A stretch of 64,000 nt of DNA from Arthrobotrys musiformis. Its lineage: Eukaryota > Ascomycota > Orbiliomycetes > Orbiliales > Orbiliaceae. A program made the position numbers and the translations under genes. The notes below the pieces were generated by a model that did not search any database, was not told the DNA's origin, and worked only from the letters and a program-made list of their open reading frames with translations. The stretch spans positions 2,480,001 through 2,544,000 of the forward strand of contig JAVHJL010000004.1 in the NCBI GenBank assembly GCA_036971715.1. Reading direction: 5' to 3'. Each line of letters starts with the position of its first letter. The stretch's first letter is position 1. Shown piece after piece: positions 58,301 to 64,000 of the stretch.

Positions 58301-60594
58301 ATAGCATGATATTCAAACTTCGTATGGTCCAAACAATCTGACATAAATGGCTGTATGTAGATACCGATGAAGATTCCTGCGAAGCCCGGCGCCTCGCAAT
58401 TGAAGATCATTGACATCAATGTTGCAGCGGATGGGCCGACCCAAACCTTGATCCTCTCGAATTACAAACAATCGAAAAGTATATACAAGCCGAAGACAAA
58501 TATCTCGCAAACCAGCATGGCCAGTGGCTCTACCTCTGGATTTGAAGTTCAAGAGGAGGATGGGGAAGTATCCTTCAAGACCCAGGTCCGATTCGCGGGA
58601 ATCGGCGTGTCTTTGATCAACAGCCACCTCAAGGAACTTGCATATGTAACCTTCAGAGGGATGGAATTTAAATATAACGAATCAAATCTATACCAAACGC
58701 TAAACTTACTAGTTAAGTGGATTCAAATTGACAACCAATTATACGGTGGTATCTTTCCGATCCTACTCTATCCCAGCGTCGTCCCCAAAACCGGGAAAGA
58801 GATGGATGTCCATCCATCGTTTCACACTTCGATTACTAGGGTTAAGGATGATTGTAAGTTCTTTCCGTTCCTACCTTTCAGCTCTGCCCCTCCCCCCCCC
58901 TTCGGCTCCCTCTTCTGACCCACGAGATCTCTTTAACTGTAGCTTACGGCGTTCTGTACATAAAATACGCTACCTTCTTGCTTCAACAAATGACGGTGGA
59001 GATCGACGAAGACTTCATTTTTGCTCTTCTAGACTTCTCAAGGATTCCAGGTGCAAGTTGGTCCCAGGACAGAGAGGAGAACCTTTGCGATGAAAGCCTC
59101 GGGATACCCGAACCAAAAGCAACAGAGGCGGGACAAGATGTCTATTTCGAACTTCTTCACATACAGCCGGCTCAGATGGACCTCTCTTTTGTCCGAACGG
59201 AGCGAGTTAATGCAGAAGACAAAACGTCCTCAAGGAACCCCCTAATGTTCTTCGTGAACGTGCTGACCATGGCTATCGGAAACATCAATGACGCTCCCGT
59301 AAAACTCAACGCGCTATTATTAGAGAACGTTCGAGTGTCAGTACCAATTCTCCTTCAAAGGGTGCAGGGTCATTACAGCCAAGAATTTCTTTATCAAGTC
59401 CATAAGATTCTTGGGTCTGCAGACTTCTTGGGCAATCCCGTTGGGCTATTTAATAATATAAGTTCGGGGGTCATGGATATATTCTACGAACCGTACCAAG
59501 GATTCGTCATGACAGATCGACCCCAAGAGCTCGGTATTGGAATTGCTAAAGGGGCAACAAGTTTTGTGAAGAAGTCAGTATTCGGAGTGACAGACAGTCT
59601 ATCAAAAGTCACTGGTAGTATTTCGAAGGGTTTGTCCTCCAGAATTGACTCGGTGATGTGATTTATTTTGGCTAACTATCTACTAGGCCTCTCGGCTGCA
59701 ACTCTCGACAAGCAATTTCAAGATCGTAGGCGGATGTCACGGTCGCGTAATAGGCCAAAACATGCACTGTATGGGGTTGCAAGCGGTGCGAATTCGTTTA
59801 TTACAAGCGTCGCTAGTGGAGTAGGGGGGTTGGCCCGGAAACCTTTAGAAGGTGCGGAACGTGAAGGCGTAGCTGGATTCATCAAAGGATTCGGGAAGGG
59901 CGTGGTTGGTTTGGCCACGAAGCCAGCAATTGGTGTTTTTGACCTTGCTTCGAGTATGCCGACATGTGAACCCCGGTCTAGTATAACGAGATAAGGCTAA
60001 CTAGAGAATAGATGTTACTGAGGGAATTCGCAACACGACTACAGTATTCGATGCGGAAGGTCTTGAGAGGGTTCGCCTCACAAGATTTGTTGGGCGGGAC
60101 GGGGTTGTTCGACCATACTCTCAAAGGGAAGCACTGGGTCAATTCTGGCTGAAGCAATTGGACAACGGCAAATATTTTGATGAAGATTACATTGCTCATC
60201 TAGAACTGCCCGGCGAAGACGTTGTCGTGATGCTTACGTATAGGTCAGTATAGCTCACCATCTGTTACCACCATTTTGTTCTACTAACTCATTTCTGGCT
60301 GTAGTCGAATTATGCTGGTGAAATCTAAAAAGCTTGTGTGTGAATGGGATGTCCCCCTTAAGGACCTCCAAACAATTAGTATGGAAAAAACGGGAATACA
60401 GTTGTCGCTTCGAGGTAATACACTTCCAGGGCGCGTACCTATAGGATAAGAAACCCTAACAGAACCATTCTACTTGAATAGGAGGCGTTACTGGCCCATT
60501 CATTCCATGCACCGACACGAGTCGACAATTCCTCTATAACAAAATTGCTTTGGCGGTGAATAGCTTCAATGCAAAGAACCAGGAGATTTTGTAG
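49379..60594 (+). CDS. VPS13: Vacuolar protein sorting protein Vps13, 3195 aa, 26 exons
   Basis: Vps13 is a bridge-like lipid transfer protein at membrane contact sites. Exon ends by my model: 49379-49425, 49488-49535, 49596-49635, 49715-49779, 49898-49985, 50059-50208, 50268-50339, 50414-52555, 52614-53939, 54006-55631, 55689-55994, 56047-56407, 56460-56616, 56668-56867, 56925-57045, 57110-57252, 57321-57532, 57600-57796, 57856-58051, 58110-58298, 58361-58853, 58943-59629, 59687-59953, 60012-60243, 60305-60414 and 60482-60594; total 9588 bases. The chorein N-terminus reads MLEGLVATLLNRFLGMYIRN and LNIGIWSGDVQLRDLELRKE. NVKYITFRSPLLVENNTQIP belongs to the SHR-BD/VAB region (six-bladed adaptor). 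WSSPFNISDIG and MTVEIDEDFIFALLDFSR follow. The C-terminal helices SISKGLSAATLDKQFQDRRR and VASGVGGLARKPLEGAEREG precede a PH-like end. Short exons cluster at both ends; the middle is three exons of 1.3-2.1 kb. The acceptor at 57321 is the least certain. Confidence 0.95.
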
Positions 60595-61154
60595 CATAGT
60601 TGATTGCTGGATTCGCAAACTACACCATGTTCCTCCCTCGGTCTAGGTATAATTCTTAGCTCGGTCTAGGTATAATTCTTAGCCCTACTTTCAAAACAGG
60701 CCAGCGTTGCGGCTGGCTATAGCTGGCTAACTTGAAGTTCTATGAGTCGTGGAAAACACCCGGGTTGGGTTTTTTCCTTGCCCGAGGACAGATGATTTTG
60801 ATCAATGTATGGTAATTTATTTACCATTGGCCGTAGGTAAACAACGGCTGGCAACCCCCACCCCCAGATTTATGTATATACATGATGTACCTTTAATTCC
60901 CGGCAAAACTAGAGCTGGGTTATCCAAACCCAAGAACGCACGCACCTTATGTATACTAGTATTTAGATCTGTACAAACATTTGTAAAACGCAAACATGAT
61001 AACGCCACACGTCGCAAAACCGGGAACCGTTCGCCCCAAACGCCACATCAAGACCATGTCCACTAAAACAAGAGAAGAAAAAAATAGGATTACAAGAATG
61101 ATGTGAGATCAAATGGGCACCGGGGGAAGAAGCAAAGCAAGGAATATAAACAGT
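60595..61154. other. Convergent intergenic region, VPS13 / C2H2 factor
   Basis: The two 3' ends face each other over 560 bases. A 23-base tandem duplication starts 43 bases after the VPS13 stop and is listed separately. No gene is seen. Confidence 0.6.
60637..60682. repeat. Perfect 23-base tandem duplication
   Basis: A 23-base unit beginning ctcggtctaggtataattct occurs twice in direct succession (60637-60659 and 60660-60682) with no mismatch. It is in the 3' region of VPS13 and looks like a recent slippage duplication. Confidence 0.95.
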
Positions 61155-62595
61155 TTAACATAAAGACGCCCTTGGGGTCAAGAGTGGGTGTAGAACAACT
61201 TCGGAAGGAGGTTTGACTGGCGCCATATTTTCTATATTGCTATTTTCGTAAAATATCCGCTGCTCGCTGCTATGGAACTGTGGTTGATCGAACTGCGAAT
61301 AACCATACCAGATGGTTGCGCCAGGTTGCTGCTGCTGTGAGTGTTGAGATTGTTGCTGTGACATCACAGTTATGGGCATTTCTGCGATGCTCTGATCCTG
61401 TACCTGATGGGACATGTGGTCCGGAGCAGGAGTTTGTTGCATAAAGAGGGCCACGTTGCCGACTCCATCAACTGTAGAAGGGTTACGGTAGAAATAGTCA
61501 ACCGAGGCACCGCTGGTAGCCGTCGAACAATTCGAAAGCTCCCCAGGACTTCCAACGCAATGGCCCGCGACTAATGCTTGCTGGGTAGGGCTGCTGCTAC
61601 ATATGATGCGAAGATTGGGGTTATATTGGGTGCTCTGAGGGTGTTGGGATATTCCGGTGCTGGTAGGCATGAAATCCTCGGCGCAGGTACGGGGTAGATT
61701 CGAAAATGGCGACACGTGTGCATGTGGAGGCGTTTCCTGGAAGCAGTAAGGACTTGTCGGTGTCATCGGGTGATCTGAAACTAGACTCTGCGGATGGTAT
61801 ACGGCGGCAGAGCTGCCGTATGTATCGTTGAAGCCGATACCACCGGGATTCGAACGCGGGCTAGAAGGGAGGGACAACTCTGGTCGGAAGAGGTTAAGGT
61901 GACGCCCTTGATTTTGGAGGACACTTTCGGGTCCATGGTTTCTTATGGCCTCGGCGCGAGCTTGCGAGACAGGCTTTGGGTGGGATCTCCCGGTAGTGGT
62001 TGAATCTTCATTCTCAGAATCGTCGTCGGAGACATCAAGGTTTTGGCCAATGCCATGGGCTCTTCGGGCATGCTTGATGAGAGTTGTTTTCCTACAAAAG
62101 CTTTTGCCGCATCTATTTGCACCGCAAAGATACGGGCGCCGCCCCGTGTGTATCCTCCTATGACGGGCAAGGCTTGAAGACTATATATATTTTAATGGTC
62201 AGTAATTGGTTTGCCGGTGCTGGGGCAGTTCCTTCCGAACCTACATCAGAAAAGCATTTACCACAGCCGATAAACTCGCACTGGTGTGGTTTTTCACCGG
62301 TGTGTGTACGAATATGAACAGTCAGAGCACTCCGTTGGATGAAGCTTTTCTTGCACCCGGCGAAGGTACATGCGTAGGGACGTGTGTTGGTGTGGATTCG
62401 GTGATGCCTCTGGAGGTCAGACTTCCTATTGAATTTCTGATGTAGAAAAGAGGGAGGGTGTTAACAGGCAAGAACACCAATCCAGATCCGATATCCTCGA
62501 GGAATGCGGCTACGCACCTTGTTACAGTCGGGCCAGTCGCAGGGGAACTGTTTTGGAGCATGGCGTTCGTCGATTATCAACTCGTGGATTTCCAT
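61155..62595 (-). CDS. C2H2 zinc-finger transcription factor with four fingers, 431 aa
   Basis: Exons on the minus strand: 62595-62518, 62436-62245 and 62180-61155, totalling 1296 bases. Four tandem C2H2 fingers fill about residues 17-125: FPCDWPDCNKKFNRKSDLQR, YACTFAGCKKSFIQRSALTV, HQCEFIGCGKCFSDSSSLAR and YLCGANRCGKSFCRKTTLIK, each followed by its His pair. Linkers are HTNTRPY, HTGEKPH and HTGRRPY, the Krueppel/EGR type. Finger boundaries fall on the introns in fingers 1 and 3. The remaining 300 residues are disordered, with SDDDSENEDS, then many Ser, Pro and Gln, including QQQSQHSQQQQ, as in activation domains. A nuclear DNA-binding role is clear; the target is not. Finger 4 has C-X4-C and H-X4-H spacing. 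At least 1.4 kb of gene-free DNA lies upstream. Confidence 0.93.
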
Positions 62596-64000
62596 TTTTA
62601 GCGGTGGAGAGCGTTATCTTGTGTTGCCGTGTTGTTGTGTTGGAGGTGTCGTCTGATGGGTTGAGTTAGCCTCTGAACCTCTCCACCTGAGCGGGATCAT
62701 GGCGAAGTGGACTCACATCGTGTATTTTGCACCTACGTGCGACTGTTGGAGACAAATGGCCCCTTGGTGGCGCGAGGGAGAGCGAAGGAATAGGCCTTCG
62801 GTGGTCAAATGGAATGGCTCGCTCGTCCGGGATCGATTTGGATTTGCTGGCTGGAACAGGAGTTTCGATGTCAGCATCATTCAACAATGTCATCTCGCTG
62901 GAGCGCCCAGGCCTCGGCTTGGTGGACGGCGGGTAGAAAAAGAGGTAATGACAGTGGAAATTCCCAGATTTCGAAGACTGGACAACGAACGAACGAACGG
63001 GCGGGCGGGCGGGCATGGGATTGATTATATAGCAATATCGGTAGGACGCAGGGATTATACCTATATACTGACCCATACTTACATACGGCGTCAAGAACTC
63101 AACTCTTCATGCACTCTCACTTGCTCAAATGCTGACTTGCTACCCAGCTATACAAACTTACGAATAAGTACTATACTGCGAGGGTATGCGTATATCTGTA
63201 TGTGTATGTGTATAAATACACACGGACACACACACATTATAAACGAAAGCATGAGAGTGGGCGACCGAGTAAGAGAGCGACCGAGTAAGAGAGCGAGCGT
63301 GTGAATGAGTATAACGGTATGTATGTAAGCCGGTCCAGTATATCGGATCCCCTCTCCCTCTCTGGTATGTGTATGTACAGTACTTACGTACTATACTACA
63401 CCGTTTTGGATTGTACATGTACATGTACATGGAGGCATGGCATAGTAATCAACGATCGGTGGCGGCGTGCGTATGTTGGAGTGAGCCAGCCTGCATCAGG
63501 GTGCCTGCTTGCTGACCTCGCCCGCTCACTTGTCCTGTTCATGCATTGTATTGAAATTTGTCTCTCACCCCACCCCCAAGCCAATCCGATAGGCTGGTTG
63601 CCCAAGGGCAGAATGGAAAGGGAAAAGGAAAGGGAAAGGGGAAGGGAAAAGGAAAGGGAAGGAGAACGGATTGATTGATTGGCTTTTTGCTTCCATGTTA
63701 TCGGAGACTCGGTTAAAGCTTGTCTCCCTGGTCATGGGCACCTGTCCATGGCAAAATTTCAAATCCGGGCAGACAGGCGACGGTGGTTAGGTACCCTTCT
63801 TCTTCCACTTCTCCTTCTTCTTCTTACCTGCTCTCTTTGGCAAATATCCGTTGGTTGCAACGCCTTTAAAGGTCCCTTTTCTGTGGCGTGTGGTGTCTGG
63901 TTACACAACAAAAAAAAAAAAAAAAAAACCGGTGATGTTACGTTCCGGCGGTTGTCGGAATCGAGAATGAAGGCGAAGAAATAAAAAGAAAAAGAATATC
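62596..64000. repeat. Long repeat-rich region upstream of the C2H2 factor
   Basis: No gene is supported to the right edge. It holds GAAC and GGGC runs at 62985-63015, GTGTATGT-type runs at about 63195-63235, a 16-base direct repeat (gcgaccgagtaagaga) in two exact copies at 63261-63292, GGGAAA runs at 63615-63662, CTTCTT-rich tracts at 63800-63830, and an A-run at 63909-63927. Open frames here are mostly repeat translations. Long upstream regions are common for fungal transcription factors. Confidence 0.65.

Noticed and set aside
63158..63984. Several short frames near the right edge
   Set aside because: All overlap simple repeats (GTGTATGT, GGGAAA, CTTCTT) and read as repetitive peptides.
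1..64000. Transposons, rRNA, tRNA genes and a secondary-metabolite cluster
   Set aside because: I found no transposase, integrase or reverse transcriptase motif, no terminal repeats, no convincing tRNA arms with a GGTTCGANTCC loop, and no polyketide, peptide or terpene synthase frame.

Overview
The window is nuclear DNA of a filamentous ascomycete fungus (Pezizomycotina). It carries 19 protein genes, 18 of them complete, broken by about 75 short introns, mostly 54-130 bases, with GTANGT-like donors and CTAAC-like branch sites. Several families present are typical of such fungi (NudF/LIS1 of the dynein pathway, the Uds1 septation protein, a PclA-type cyclin, an ERG27 sterol reductase). Intergenic DNA is full of microsatellites and of a dispersed GGTACCTA-type palindromic motif. 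I see no transposon, rRNA, tRNA, CRISPR array or secondary-metabolite cluster. I rebuilt the gene models by hand from reading-frame continuity and splice signals; for every complete gene the joined coding length is a multiple of three.

Layout, left to right: an MFS transporter of the FLVCR type running off the left edge (minus, 1-1151); BLM10/PA200 proteasome activator (plus, 2335-8634); nudF/LIS1 (minus, 8848-10683); Uds1-domain coiled-coil protein (minus, 11640-14593); AHA1 Hsp90 co-chaperone (plus, 15546-16992); Pho85-type cyclin (plus, 18402-19505); FMC1 (minus, 19874-20303) head to head with NCS6 tRNA thiolase (plus, 20503-21764), which ends 13 bases from the end of ERG27 (minus, 21778-23047); an unnamed disordered protein (plus, 23663-25312); Cdc4-type F-box/WD40 protein (plus, 27140-30249); ING-family PHD protein (minus, 30997-32987); a protein with two Myb/SANT-like modules (plus, 34637-36284); KGD1 (plus, 37120-40551); an XMAP215/Stu2 TOG protein (plus, 41167-44124); UTP14 (minus, 44498-46359); a DUF3429 membrane protein (minus, 46784-48212); VPS13 (plus, 49379-60594); and a four-finger C2H2 transcription factor (minus, 61155-62595) with at least 1.4 kb of gene-free DNA upstream.

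Nothing here behaves as an operon. The genes are housekeeping functions: protein turnover (BLM10, CDC4), microtubules and dynein (nudF, Stu2), cell cycle and septation (cyclin, Uds1), mitochondria (KGD1, FMC1, DUF3429 protein), translation and ribosome assembly (NCS6, UTP14), sterol and lipid traffic (ERG27, VPS13), chromatin and transcription (ING, Myb-like, C2H2). I found no convincing undescribed multi-gene system. The points most worth a second look are the Myb-like protein, the unnamed conserved-looking protein at 23.6 kb, the altered BLM10 C-terminus, the compact UTP14, the unusual use of AAG splice acceptors, and the dispersed palindromic intergenic motif.
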